Assembly: GCF_013340305.1 (NCBI RefSeq)
Contig: NZ_BLVP01000001.1
Span: 496,001 to 560,000 of the forward strand
DNA from: Desulfovibrio psychrotolerans
Lineage (GTDB): Bacteria > Desulfobacterota > Desulfovibrionia > Desulfovibrionales > Desulfovibrionaceae
Length of the DNA stretch: 64,000 nucleotides
Reading direction: 5' to 3'
Shown one piece after another: positions 36,270 through 45,075 of the stretch. The position numbers and the translations under genes were made by a program. The first letter of the stretch is position 1. Each line of letters begins with the position of its first letter. Under the pieces are notes generated by a model. The model worked only from the letters and a program-made list of their open reading frames with translations. It was not told where the DNA came from and did no database searches.

Positions 36270-37337
36270 TCATTCTTCCTTGAAAACGGCCTCAACGGAC
36301 TGCGCCCGTGCCAGAATACCCATAGCCGCATCTGCCACAGCGGGGCAATACAACGTACCACGATGCACGCGCAATTCTTCCATAACCTCATCCACCGAAC
36401 GGGCAGGACGATACGGCCTGTGCGAAAGCATGGCTTCCACAACGTCAGCCACGGCGACAATACGGGCCTCCGGCAAGATAGCCTCTCCCTGCAAGCCCTG
36501 CGGATACCCGGAACCGTTCATCCGTTCATGGTGCTGCAGAACAATATCTGCCACAGGCTGCTCAAAGGGAACCCGGCTGAGCACATCGTATGCCGAACGG
36601 GGATGCAGGTACACAAAAGCCCATTCCAGCTTGGACAGGGCACCAGGTTTGGACAGAAATTCCGAAGGAACATGCATCAACCCTATGTCGTGCAGCAGGC
36701 CGGCGGTTTCCACGCCTTCCACCCGCGCCGCCGTAAATCCCATATTATCGGCAAGGGTGCGCGCCAGAAGGGAAACCCGCTGCTGATGCATGCCCGTAAA
36801 GCTGCTCTGCATGTCCGTAACGCCGGAAAGCGAAGCCACAGTAGCCCGCATAAGCCTGCGCATCTTTCTGTATGAGGCCTCAAGGTCTGCAGTCCGCTCG
36901 GCCACCTTGCTTTCCAGACCTTGACGGTACGCCTCGTTTTCCCTGAGCAGCTGCGCCCGGGAGAGGCACCGCCCCATCACGTAATCCAAAATCTGCATGT
37001 CCACCAAGGGCTTGGTCACAAAATCCCATGCACCGCACCGCATGGCGTCTATGACATCCTGCATCACCCCTGTTCCGGAAACCACCACCACGGGCAGCAA
37101 CGGGTTAGCACTGCACACCTTGCGGATGAACTCCATGCCGTCCACTTCCGGCATGCGCAGGTCCACGAGCACAATATCCGGCATGTCGGCACGCAACGCA
37201 GCCAGACCTGCACGGCCGTTTTCCGCCGTGGTAACCACGCTGCCGCAATCTTCCAGATACACCCGCATGTTATCGCGGATAGCAGGGTCGTCATCCACAG
37301 CGAGTACACGCACATTGACAAGAGACGCCAGTTTCAC
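36270..37337 (-). CDS. Response regulator with HD-GYP phosphodiesterase domain
   Basis: 355 residues: receiver domain (1-125, phospho-acceptor Asp59 in IVLVDLRMPEVDG), a coiled segment, and an HD-GYP domain (about 170-345) with LLHDIGLMHVP (HD at 216-217) and HHERMNGSGYPQG (269-281). HD-GYP proteins hydrolyse c-di-GMP to pGpG or GMP. It overlaps the upstream GAF gene by ATGA and the downstream MoaD-like gene nearly abuts. Confidence 0.93.
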   Translation of the reverse strand: MKLASLVNVRVLAVDDDPAIRDNMRVYLEDCGSVVTTAENGRAGLAALRADMPDIVLVDLRMPEVDGMEFIRKVCSANPLLPVVVVSGTGVMQDVIDAMRCGAWDFVTKPLVDMQILDYVMGRCLSRAQLLRENEAYRQGLESKVAERTADLEASYRKMRRLMRATVASLSGVTDMQSSFTGMHQQRVSLLARTLADNMGFTAARVEGVETAGLLHDIGLMHVPSEFLSKPGALSKLEWAFVYLHPRSAYDVLSRVPFEQPVADIVLQHHERMNGSGYPQGLQGEAILPEARIVAVADVVEAMLSHRPYRPARSVDEVMEELRVHRGTLYCPAVADAAMGILARAQSVEAVFKEE

Positions 37338-38314
37338 AGCCCCTTCCCCCCCTTTGGCTCCGCCGGTTTCTCAAGAGGCGAAAAAACGCAGCGCACCCGC
37401 GTGGCGGGAAACTGCTCGGGTATGGCACAGGCATGCACGGCAGCCCATGCCTGCTCCGCATCGGCGGCAACGGCAAGCCGCAGGGTTGTTCCCTCAGGCA
37501 GTTCGCCCGCACGGCTGCTCTCCAGCAATGACTGAAGGACCGGACGATCTTCCGGCACAACAAGCAGGTGCAGACCGAACCCGGCCATGTGATCATCGCC
37601 CGCAAGACCCAACGGTAGAGCGCCCCACGCCCCGGCGGCAACAGCCAGCCTGCGGGCGCAACTGTTTGCATACACCACCCCGCCGTCTCCGGCCACGTCA
37701 AATACCGCCACAGGCAGCGACTCCAGCGCCTCGCGGGGTTCACGTTCCCCCTGCCGGACAAGCCGGTACAGTTCAAAGCTCTCTATGGCATTGGCGCAGT
37801 GCTTGAGCACGATGGACAAAAGAGACAGAAGAATGCCGGAAAGATTCCGCTCCCCTTTTGGCATAAGTCCCACAAACATGCCCCGTGTGCGCGACGTGGT
37901 GGCAAGCACGTGCAACACCAGACGGTACCGGTTGTCGCGGGAGTAAACGGTAATGGGCCTGTTTTCACGCACCGCAAGGGAGAACACGCCGTTGTCGATG
38001 AGCTGCCGCACCTCTGCTTCCAGTTCGTCCGCAAAGTCAGAAGGTCTGCACAGGGAGAGAACAAAGTCCGAACTGGCTTCGTCCACAAGATAGAAGGCCG
38101 ATACCGGAAAATGGACAAGCTCGCCTATGCGCAAAATGGTTTCTTCCAGCAGTGCCGTGGGCTCGTGCAGCTTGTTGATACTGGTCTGAAAATCACCAAG
38201 GGTGGACGCCATTTCCAGCACATCCAGCGTGAAGCGGGCCTGCTCCTCAAGGTGCCGGAGACGCTGCTCCAGGCTATGATTTCCCGACAGGGAAAAAGAT
38301 GATGTGTCAGCCAT
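37334..38314 (-). CDS. GAF-like sensor protein of the HDOD/HD-GYP operon
   Basis: 326 residues with no membrane segment. A short coiled coil (EQRLRHLEEQARFTLDVLEMA) leads to a GAF-like domain (about 40-185; FPVSAFYLVDEASSDFVLSLC; GMFVGLMPKGER) and a PAS-like C-terminal part (VAVFDVAGDGGVVYANSCARRL). No kinase or output domain is present, so it probably signals by protein contact, perhaps to the co-encoded receiver/HD-GYP protein. It overlaps both neighbours by a few bases. Confidence 0.82.
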   Translation of the reverse strand: MADTSSFSLSGNHSLEQRLRHLEEQARFTLDVLEMASTLGDFQTSINKLHEPTALLEETILRIGELVHFPVSAFYLVDEASSDFVLSLCRPSDFADELEAEVRQLIDNGVFSLAVRENRPITVYSRDNRYRLVLHVLATTSRTRGMFVGLMPKGERNLSGILLSLLSIVLKHCANAIESFELYRLVRQGEREPREALESLPVAVFDVAGDGGVVYANSCARRLAVAAGAWGALPLGLAGDDHMAGFGLHLLVVPEDRPVLQSLLESSRAGELPEGTTLRLAVAADAEQAWAAVHACAIPEQFPATRVRCVFSPLEKPAEPKGGKGL

Positions 38315-39566
38315 CGACTTCCATTAAGCGTACAATTTCCGCGACCTGATAGTCCATCTGAACAGCCGTCTGCCACAGCAGGCTCACGGGCAGGCCCAAT
38401 GCCTCCCATGCCGCAGGGTCCAGCACGGGCACAAGCCTCTCGCCGCTTGTTCCCATTTCCAGCGCATTGGCAAGCACATCCGCCACGCTCATCAACGCCG
38501 CCTCAAGCGTATTGTGCGCCATGCCGGGCAGGTGATGATACCGCACATTCTTCTCCAGCGAAACAGGGCACTTCCATGCCTTGAGCAACATGCCTGCCAG
38601 CCGGTCATGGGTGAACCCCACCACCTCTTTTTCGCACTGGTGCACAAGGCTTCCCCGTTGCTGCGCCACATACAGCAGATGGGAGGCGTGGTCCGGCAGC
38701 CTTTTGTAGATTACCAACCTTCCTATATCATGCAGAATGCCCGCCACAAAGAACCTTTCCGTATTGGGCGCACGATGATGGCTTGCCAGTATACGCGCAG
38801 CCACTCCGCAGGCAATGGAATGCTCCCAGAAATGGCGCATGCTTACCAGCGCATGGGGAACACCCTTGAACGAGGAAATGACGGAAACCCCCATGGCCAG
38901 AGAAACCAGCTGGTTGCTGCCGATAATGGCTGTAGCCCGCGAAATGGTGTCTATACGCGCCCGAAGGCCGTAGAACGGGCTGTTTACTATCCGCAGCAGT
39001 CGCGCGGCAAGGTCGGTATCGTTGGCTATTACCTCCGCCACATCGGTTGCGGAACTGCGGGAGTCGTTTACCACCTCCACCAGCTTGTGGAATACGGACG
39101 GCAGGGAGCCGAGCTTCATATCCTCCTGCATCAGCGCCTGCGCTTCCACCGGGGCAGGCTGCGGTATGCCGGGCTTGGGCACTACAGGCTCATCCAGAAC
39201 CCCGAGCGGATTGTCTGCCCCTTCCGCCTGCCGCTCCGCCACGCGGCGGGCAAGGCGCATGGTGCACAGGCGCATCAGCTCCTGCACCACGGGCAACGCT
39301 TCGTCGTTATGGCGAAAACGCTCTGCCGTGCGATGCCGGGCCGCCTCGTACACTTCCGGCGAAATCTCGTCAGGCAATCCGGCTTCTTCCCCGTCCTGCC
39401 CGGCACCGTCCACCTGCGCCTCGGTCACGCCCCAAATCTTCATTACGCGCAGTGACTGTTCAGTCAGAAGCTCTCCGCCGGAAAGCAGTTTTCTTCCGTT
39501 CCTGTCCATCACATCGGCCGTGAGGCGCATACCCGCCTTAAGAGCTGCCAGAGAGAGAGTGCCCAT
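38307..39566 (-). CDS. HDOD-domain signalling protein
   Basis: 419 residues. The N-terminal ~60 (LAALKAGMRLTADVMDRNGRKLLSGG) resembles the small DUF3391-like beta domain seen before HD domains. The HDOD domain (about 160-360) has DMKLGSLPSVFHKLVEVVN, ANDTDLAARLLRIVNSPFYG, and AGILHDIGRLVIYKRLPDH. It opens a four-gene reverse-strand operon with GAF, REC-HD-GYP and MoaD-like genes. AGGAGG lies directly before two tandem ATG codons; the second (39566) is chosen for spacing. Confidence 0.88.
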   Translation of the reverse strand: MGTLSLAALKAGMRLTADVMDRNGRKLLSGGELLTEQSLRVMKIWGVTEAQVDGAGQDGEEAGLPDEISPEVYEAARHRTAERFRHNDEALPVVQELMRLCTMRLARRVAERQAEGADNPLGVLDEPVVPKPGIPQPAPVEAQALMQEDMKLGSLPSVFHKLVEVVNDSRSSATDVAEVIANDTDLAARLLRIVNSPFYGLRARIDTISRATAIIGSNQLVSLAMGVSVISSFKGVPHALVSMRHFWEHSIACGVAARILASHHRAPNTERFFVAGILHDIGRLVIYKRLPDHASHLLYVAQQRGSLVHQCEKEVVGFTHDRLAGMLLKAWKCPVSLEKNVRYHHLPGMAHNTLEAALMSVADVLANALEMGTSGERLVPVLDPAAWEALGLPVSLLWQTAVQMDYQVAEIVRLMEVDG

Positions 39567-39829
39567 CATCCTCCTGCGCTTCCGCGCATCATTCGTTCCT
39601 GTTCTGCCGCCGCATGCGACACTACACTCCTTACAAAGAATACCGCCCTGCGGCAACGCGTTTTGCCGGCACGACAGAATTTTATCGTCATGCGATACCC
39701 TCCCTGCTGCCGGAACGCGACACTTGCCGCCCTTCCCCTCGCCAAGGGATTCTGCTATCCAGTGTCTGCAATGCGGCACCACGGTGCCCACATCCGCAAC
39801 AACCCATACCCATGCCGGATATCCGCATC

Positions 39830-40300
39830 ATGAACGCGCTGGACATAACCTTCATCGTCATCACCGGCTTTTTTCTCATCCGGGGGCTCTTCAGGGGGCT
39901 TATCACAGAAATGGGCGCCATTGTCGGCGTTATCGGGGGCTTTCTGGCCGCCAATGCATACTACGCCCAAGCCGCACCCTATGTAAGCACCGTCATTGCA
40001 GACAGCGCATGGGCGGGCATTGCGGCCTACGCGGGCATTTTCATAGGCGTTATCATCGGCACGTCCCTTCTTGCGGCCATTCTGCACAAGCTCATAGGGG
40101 CTACACCGGCCGCCTGGCTGGACCATTTTTCGGGTCTGCTGCTGGGAGGCGTGAAAGGTGTGCTCATCTGCACCGTGCTGCTGGCCTGCATAACCTATTT
40201 TATGCCAAACGCCGACTTTGTGTACAATTCGCAAACCGCCCCCTACCTGCAGCAGACAACCGCCTTTCTGCGTCAATTCATGCCGGAGCGCCTGTACTGA
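39830..40300 (+). CDS. cvpA: CvpA-family membrane protein
   Basis: 156 residues with four hydrophobic helices and the CvpA pattern NALDITFIVITGFFLIRGLFRGLITEMGAIVG (quoted only in part: the LIRGLFRG turn is the family hallmark). Family members affect colicin V production and bile or envelope stress tolerance; the biochemical role is unknown. ATG 39812, six codons earlier, is an alternative start. mazG follows after about 70 bases. Confidence 0.82.
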   Translation: MNALDITFIVITGFFLIRGLFRGLITEMGAIVGVIGGFLAANAYYAQAAPYVSTVIADSAWAGIAAYAGIFIGVIIGTSLLAAILHKLIGATPAAWLDHFSGLLLGGVKGVLICTVLLACITYFMPNADFVYNSQTAPYLQQTTAFLRQFMPERLY

Positions 40301-40368
40301 ACGCCGCCGAACCGGACGGCTGCCATACGCGACCCTCTTCTTTCCACATTCTTTCTACGGAAGCACAC

Positions 40369-41214
40369 ATGAACAAGACCACCCTGCCGGAAGCAGTAAC
40401 AGCCCTGCAAAACGTCATCGAAAAACTCATCGGGCCGGATGGCTGCCCGTGGGACAAGGAACAGACACCGCAGTCGCTGTGCGACTACTTGCTGGAAGAA
40501 ACCTTTGAACTGGTAGACGCCATCCGCGCCGGAAAAATTGTGGATGTGCGTGAGGAACTGGGCGATGTGATGTTTCTCATGCTGTTCATCAGCCGCCTGT
40601 ATGAATGTCAGGGCTTCTCCCTTTCCGACTCCATAAACGAAAACGCGGCCAAAATGATCCGCCGCCACCCCCACGTATTTGATGACGCCAGCGTAAGCAG
40701 CGTGGCGGACGTATGGGCCAACTGGGAACGCATTAAGCGCTCGGAAAAAAAGGTGGGAGAGGAGAACGCCCCCCAGCGGCCCAAGGGCACCTTTGACAGC
40801 CTGCCCAAGGGCCTGCCGCCGCTTCTCAAAGCCTACAGGCTTAATTCCAAGGCTGCCCGCATCGGCTTCACATGGCCCGATGACGCGGGAGTGGAACGCC
40901 AGCTGGATGCCGAATGGCAGGAATTTCGCGATACCTGCGCAAGCGGCGATACGCAGGCGCAGGAAAGGGAATTCGGCGACATTCTCTTCACCATGGTGGA
41001 ATTCGGCAGACGCAAGGGGCTTAAGGCCAATGCCGCGCTGAACATGACCAACCTGAAATTCCTTGAGCGGTTCGAACGCATGGAGGCGCTGGCGCGGGAA
41101 AGAGGGCTCCAGTTTGCAGACCTTTCCTTCGAGGCGATGGATGCCTTGTGGAACGAGGTAAAAATTGAATCGGCGGACCCCGCCCGCACATCCCCGCAGG
41201 GTCCGGCCAGCTAA
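40369..41214 (+). CDS. mazG: Nucleoside triphosphate pyrophosphohydrolase MazG
   Basis: 281 residues with two MazG folds. The first has CPWDKEQTPQSLCDYLLEE and EELGDVMFLMLF (EExxE...ExxD metal site); the second has EREFGDILFTMVEFGRR. MazG hydrolyses NTPs and can lower ppGpp. GGAAG precedes ATG 40369. The downstream orphan starts 18 bases after its stop. Confidence 0.94.
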   Translation: MNKTTLPEAVTALQNVIEKLIGPDGCPWDKEQTPQSLCDYLLEETFELVDAIRAGKIVDVREELGDVMFLMLFISRLYECQGFSLSDSINENAAKMIRRHPHVFDDASVSSVADVWANWERIKRSEKKVGEENAPQRPKGTFDSLPKGLPPLLKAYRLNSKAARIGFTWPDDAGVERQLDAEWQEFRDTCASGDTQAQEREFGDILFTMVEFGRRKGLKANAALNMTNLKFLERFERMEALARERGLQFADLSFEAMDALWNEVKIESADPARTSPQGPAS

Positions 41215-41232
41215 GAGACAGGGAGCACGCAC

Positions 41233-42609
41233 GTGCCGCGCAGCCGCTTGCCGCACACAACCGCCGTCAGGGGACACACCCTGCACAGTGCCACGCCGGG
41301 AAAGGCCGTGCCGAAACTCCACGGCGAAACGCGGGATACGGCAAGCACTGTTGCCGAAACCACTGGCCTTCCGGCTGCGGGAACAATCAGGCCGCATGTG
41401 CGGACGGTGCTGCACCTGCTGCTAGAATGGGCGCAGGCAGAGCGGACACCGGGTACGGACGGCCTGCGCTATGCACAGACATCTCTGGGCGGGGATGACC
41501 CGGATACGCTACGCGCCGTGCTGTGCCCGGACCACCCGGACCACGAAACCTTTGTTGAACTTCTGCTTTTTCCCGATACGGTGCTGCACGCAAAGCTGGA
41601 CACCGTGCTCACGCCCGCCAGTTCACAAGAAGATTGTCAGGGAGACTCGCGGGGCGACTTCCGGGACGACTCACAGGCCGTTTCACGGCGCGATTCACAG
41701 GGCGGTTCACCAAGTGCATCGCAACACGCTTCAGGAACACCGGGAGACAGTTGCGGCCCCCTGCTGCCCCACGAAGCCCGGTACCTGACCACGGTGCTGG
41801 AGTCCCATCCGCGCACGGGCACGCTTCTGCTGGACAATGGCTCCAAGGTGCCGTTCGGGATTCCGGGCAACCTGTGGAAAACCATTGTCCCGCGCCTGCG
41901 CCTTTGCGCGGTCATTCCGCACGAAGTGCTGAACACCATCCACCGGGTACTGCCGCCGCCCGTTGCACGCCACGCCCGCATCCGCCTGCGGGCGGCGCGT
42001 TACGGTTGCCCTGCACTCCTGCTGCGCTTTCTGGAGCGGTATCCCGCTTCCGACCCGGCGTATACGGAAGTGCTGGATTTCTGGCTGCACATTCTTTCCA
42101 CACTGCCCCAAGATGCAGACCCGCAGGCTGTTCTGCTCCGCCGGTATCGCAGACTGGAAAAGGCGCTCAGACAGACACGGGAGTTTGCCGAGCGGCTGCA
42201 GCGCTATTCCATGGAAATGCTCATGATGCAGGGGGCGCAGGCACCGTTTATCCATGAAGAACATGCACGCGCCACCATGCGCATAATGGAGCGCATAGGG
42301 CTTGCCATGTTCGACACCTCTCTGGCAGGCGAAGGGGGTATGCGTGAGGCGGACTTCGGCACTCTGCCCCTGCCCGCGTCCATGGCCGGGCCACAAACTG
42401 GCAAAAGGCCCGGTCCATGGCCGGGTGACGATTCGGGCGGGCGGCTCCATGGTCTGCCTCATGGTCTGCCAGACGATCTGTCCGCTGGCCTGACGGATGA
42501 CCTGCCCTCTGGCCAACCGGATGACCGAAGTGGACCGCATGCTGGCAGACAGCACAGCGAGGACATCATGGACGCGGTACTGCGCACCATGCGTCTTCTG
42601 GACAGGTAA
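41233..42609 (+). CDS. Uncharacterised 458-residue protein downstream of mazG
   Basis: I do not recognise a family. GTG 41233 follows GGGAG. The N-terminal ~50 residues are low complexity. A folded region at about 55-125 (VRTVLHLLLEWAQAE; ETFVELLLFPDTVLHAKL) and another at about 175-385 (helical; RYGCPALLLRFLERYPASDP; LEKALRQTREFAERLQRYSMEML) are separated by a degenerate repeat rich in Asp-Ser (DSRGDFRDDSQAVSRRDSQG). A second repeat (HGLPHGLPDDLSAGLTDDLP) precedes the C-terminal helix. No membrane segment or signal is seen. It is probably co-transcribed with mazG. Confidence 0.75.
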   Translation: MPRSRLPHTTAVRGHTLHSATPGKAVPKLHGETRDTASTVAETTGLPAAGTIRPHVRTVLHLLLEWAQAERTPGTDGLRYAQTSLGGDDPDTLRAVLCPDHPDHETFVELLLFPDTVLHAKLDTVLTPASSQEDCQGDSRGDFRDDSQAVSRRDSQGGSPSASQHASGTPGDSCGPLLPHEARYLTTVLESHPRTGTLLLDNGSKVPFGIPGNLWKTIVPRLRLCAVIPHEVLNTIHRVLPPPVARHARIRLRAARYGCPALLLRFLERYPASDPAYTEVLDFWLHILSTLPQDADPQAVLLRRYRRLEKALRQTREFAERLQRYSMEMLMMQGAQAPFIHEEHARATMRIMERIGLAMFDTSLAGEGGMREADFGTLPLPASMAGPQTGKRPGPWPGDDSGGRLHGLPHGLPDDLSAGLTDDLPSGQPDDRSGPHAGRQHSEDIMDAVLRTMRLLDR

Positions 42610-42833
42610 ACGGCAAGGCAGCGCCGGGGGAAAGGCATATCCCAAGCAAAGCGGGCGGCAGCGCGTAATGCACCACCGCCCGACTCTCATTCGCTTACAG
42701 GGTCTTTTCCGCAACCGTTCGCACCTTCCGCCTTACGGCGGAATCACACCCCAGTACCGCCGCAGCGGCTAAAAAGGTGTTGAAAAACGTACCCTACGGC
42801 GATGCTGCGAAAATGAATGCTCACTAAAGTCCG

Positions 42834-43031
42834 CTAAACCATCACATCCAGATTTTCGCCCAGCCCCTGCACAGCCATAGGGGTTTCCGTTTTGGCACCG
42901 GCCTGCGGCTCGGGCCGGGCAAGCCTGTTCTGGTCCTGAACGCCGGTCTGATTCTCTGCCTGCGCCATGCGCTGCATTTCCATTACGTTAAAGGCACCTT
43001 CCGCGCCGCCCTTCATAGAACCTATATCCAT
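42834..43031 (-). CDS. Small YjfB-like putative motility protein
   Basis: 65 residues with an excellent AGGAG eight bases before ATG 43031. The beginning MDIGSM and the end LGENLDVMV match the pattern of the YjfB family (MDI... and LGxNID/DxxV), small proteins tentatively linked to motility. The middle is Gln/Asn/Ala-rich. Family assignment is a recollection and moderate. Confidence 0.6.
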   Translation of the reverse strand: MDIGSMKGGAEGAFNVMEMQRMAQAENQTGVQDQNRLARPEPQAGAKTETPMAVQGLGENLDVMV

Positions 43032-43384
43032 TATACTTCTCCTGTGTCTCCTGTTTCCGGTCATCCCCGGCATACCCGCCGCAGCGGGGATACATATGGA
43101 TGAACGCCGAAAAGCATGCGTAAAAAAGAATCACCTACCACACCATAACATTAGGCTTATCGGCCAACTTGACTTTCCCTTTAGGGGAAAAAGAAAAAAA
43201 ACAGCCGTCGCCTGCATTTTCTCCCCCCGGGCACATGGCCACGCAAATCGGAAAAGGAGTGCAATCGGTTGCCGTTTACAGTAGGATATGTTGTAAAGGC
43301 ACCCATTTAACACGCTGCTTTACAACCATGTTTCAACTCTGTCATGAGGAGGCGGAAATGTTGCTACCCGAAAAGGAGGCAAGG
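43032..43384. other. Divergent promoter region with inverted repeat
   Basis: This gap separates the divergent YjfB-like and Cys-rich small genes. It contains CCCTTTAGGGG flanked by A/T runs at about 43180-43205 and the GTTGTAAAG inverted repeat listed next. No gene is supported. Confidence 0.5.
43290..43326. promoter_or_regulatory. Inverted repeat, operator or hairpin
   Basis: GTTGTAAAG (43290-43298) and its perfect reverse complement CTTTACAAC (43318-43326) are separated by 19 bases, about 60 bases before the Cys-rich small gene. The spacing suits a dimeric regulator with widely spaced half-sites or a leader hairpin. Confidence 0.45.
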
Positions 43385-43540
43385 ATGAAAATTTGCCCGT
43401 TTCTCAAGACATCGGACGACAAGATGAAATTCTGCATCGGGCAGGACTGCATGATGTGGCACTTTAAAAACCCGCAGCGAAACGATGAAAACGACCCCGG
43501 CTATTGCGGACTGGCGGGAAAACCCGCCGGAGCCATGTAG
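43385..43540 (+). CDS. Small Cys-rich protein
   Basis: 51 residues with AAGGAGG six bases before ATG 43385; ATG 43358 with its own GAGGAGG is an alternative giving nine more residues. Four Cys (KICPFLK, KFCIGQDCMMW, GYCGLAG) could bind a metal or Fe-S cluster. No family recognised. It is followed by the PerM-family gene after 24 bases. Confidence 0.65.
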   Translation: MKICPFLKTSDDKMKFCIGQDCMMWHFKNPQRNDENDPGYCGLAGKPAGAM

Positions 43541-43564
43541 CCGTCATAAGGCCGATAATACCCC

Positions 43565-44725
43565 ATGTCTGAACAACCGGAAAACACTGACCACTTCCCC
43601 GCAGAAGAAAACAAGACACCTTTGGAACAGTTACGGCGCAGCTTTTCGCGTCAGGGGCTGTACGGCTACTTCCTCATCGTACTGCTGCTGCTTGCCCTGT
43701 ACCTTATGTACGGGCTCATACGGCCCTTCCTGCACACTGTTATCCTGTCCATCGTGGTTGCAGCCTGTTTTTCTCCGCTCTACACGCGCGTGCTGAACCG
43801 ATTCGGCAACAGGGAAATTCCGGCCGCGGCAGCCGTCATGGGTGTGCTGGTTATCTGCTTTGCCCTGCCGGTAGCCGTTTTTCTCTCCGGCCTCATACCG
43901 CAGACGCTGGACAGCATCCGTGCCGTGAACCACTGGCTGGGCGTAACGGACTTTGATTCCCTGCTCCAGCAAACACACATAGAGCCTGCCATAGCGTGGC
44001 TGCAGGCCAAACTGCCGTTCGTGGACCCGGTGGAACTGGACCTTAAGCACAACATAACCCTGCTCTCCAAGACCGTGGGGCAAAACGTCATCTCCTTTGC
44101 CACCACAGCACTGGGAGATACGGTGACATTCTTCTTCCACTTCCTGCTCATGCTGCTGATCATCTTCTTCCTGCTCAAGGACGGCAAAAAGATGCTGGCG
44201 GCGGTAAAATACCTGTGCCCCATGCGAGAGGAACAGGAAGACCACATCATCAACACCCTGCGTCAGGTTTCGCGCTCCGTGCTGGTGGGGGGGCTGCTGG
44301 TGGCCGTGCTGCAAGGCATAGTGGGCGGCCTTGGCCTTGCCTTTGTGGGCATTCCGGCTCTTTTCTGGGGAACGGTGATGGGATTCTGCTCCCTTATTCC
44401 CGTCATCGGCACAGGGCTGGTGTGGATTCCCGCCTCACTCTACCTGCTCATCATGGGCGAGTGGCAGAACGCCCTGTTCCTCACCCTGTGGTGCGCCCTG
44501 CCCGTTGCCGCCATAGACAGTTTTCTGCGCCCCTACTTCATGCGCGACAGCGCAGGCGTTTCCGTTTTCTTCATCTTCATGTCCATTCTCGGCGGCATAA
44601 AGGCCTTCGGCATGCTGGGCATTCTCTACGGTCCGCTGATCCTGAGCTTCACCATGGTCATGCTCACCATCTACGGAGAAGAATTTTCGGACGTGCTGGG
44701 CGACAAGCCCGCCAGCGCCAAGTAG
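43565..44725 (+). CDS. AI-2E/PerM-family membrane protein
   Basis: 386 residues with about eight helices and the family signatures FGILYGPLIL-like (GMLGILYGPLILSF) and GIPALFWGTVMGFCSLIPVIGTGLVWIP. The family was named for AI-2 export and includes Na+(Li+)/H+ antiporters; function here is open. The first ~30 residues are cytoplasmic and charged. Confidence 0.88.
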   Translation: MSEQPENTDHFPAEENKTPLEQLRRSFSRQGLYGYFLIVLLLLALYLMYGLIRPFLHTVILSIVVAACFSPLYTRVLNRFGNREIPAAAAVMGVLVICFALPVAVFLSGLIPQTLDSIRAVNHWLGVTDFDSLLQQTHIEPAIAWLQAKLPFVDPVELDLKHNITLLSKTVGQNVISFATTALGDTVTFFFHFLLMLLIIFFLLKDGKKMLAAVKYLCPMREEQEDHIINTLRQVSRSVLVGGLLVAVLQGIVGGLGLAFVGIPALFWGTVMGFCSLIPVIGTGLVWIPASLYLLIMGEWQNALFLTLWCALPVAAIDSFLRPYFMRDSAGVSVFFIFMSILGGIKAFGMLGILYGPLILSFTMVMLTIYGEEFSDVLGDKPASAK

Positions 44726-44824
44726 CTGCCCCCGGAACCACAGCAATCCATGCGTTAACACGTAAACAGGACACCACAGGCTGCCGCCACGGTGCCCCTT
44801 TCACCCATATTTGCCCACGCTAAA

Positions 44825-44854
44825 GGGGCCGGACAGCTTGTGCTGCCCGGCCCC
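44825..44854. terminator. Hairpin copy 1 (PerM side)
   Basis: A 13-base arm with one mismatch pairs around TTGT. The T tail is poor on both strands, so efficiency as an intrinsic terminator is uncertain. Confidence 0.5.
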
Positions 44855-45016
44855 GCAGATAGCTGATAAACCGTGTCTTTTCGAAAAGACAGATTTCTGT
44901 AAAGCCGGGCCTGAAATCAAAAAACGGATGTACCTCGCTTATGCGGGGTGCAGGGGCCGCTTGGTCCCTGCCCGCCGGAGGCGAAAAAACTCAAGAACTC
45001 CTTTCATCATGCTGAA

Positions 45017-45044
45017 GGGCCGGACAGCTTGCGCTGCCCGGCCC
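45017..45044. terminator. Hairpin copy 2 (AOR side)
   Basis: Near-identical to copy 1, with loop TTGC, 31 bases after the AOR stop. It is the likely AOR transcript end. Confidence 0.5.
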
Positions 45045-45075
45045 TGCTCATATCAGTCGCAAAGCGGTTCCGGAA

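Larger units (their letters stand above)
44726..45075. other. Convergent gap with duplicated GC-rich hairpin
   Basis: Two almost identical hairpins flank this gap: GGGGCCGGACAGC/GCTGCCCGGCCCC (44825-44854) and GGGCCGGACAGC/GCTGCCCGGCCC (45017-45044), each with a 4-base loop. Between them are TCTTTTCGAAAAGA (44877-44890) and AGGGGCC/GGTCCCT followed by CGCCGGAGGCGAAAAAA, a motif I recall as common between Desulfovibrio genes. They probably terminate the convergent PerM and AOR transcripts. Confidence 0.6.

Noticed and set aside
39022-40368. In-frame upstream extension of mazG
   Set aside because: It crosses HDOD and CvpA genes; MNKTTLPEAV with GGAAG upstream is the natural MazG start.
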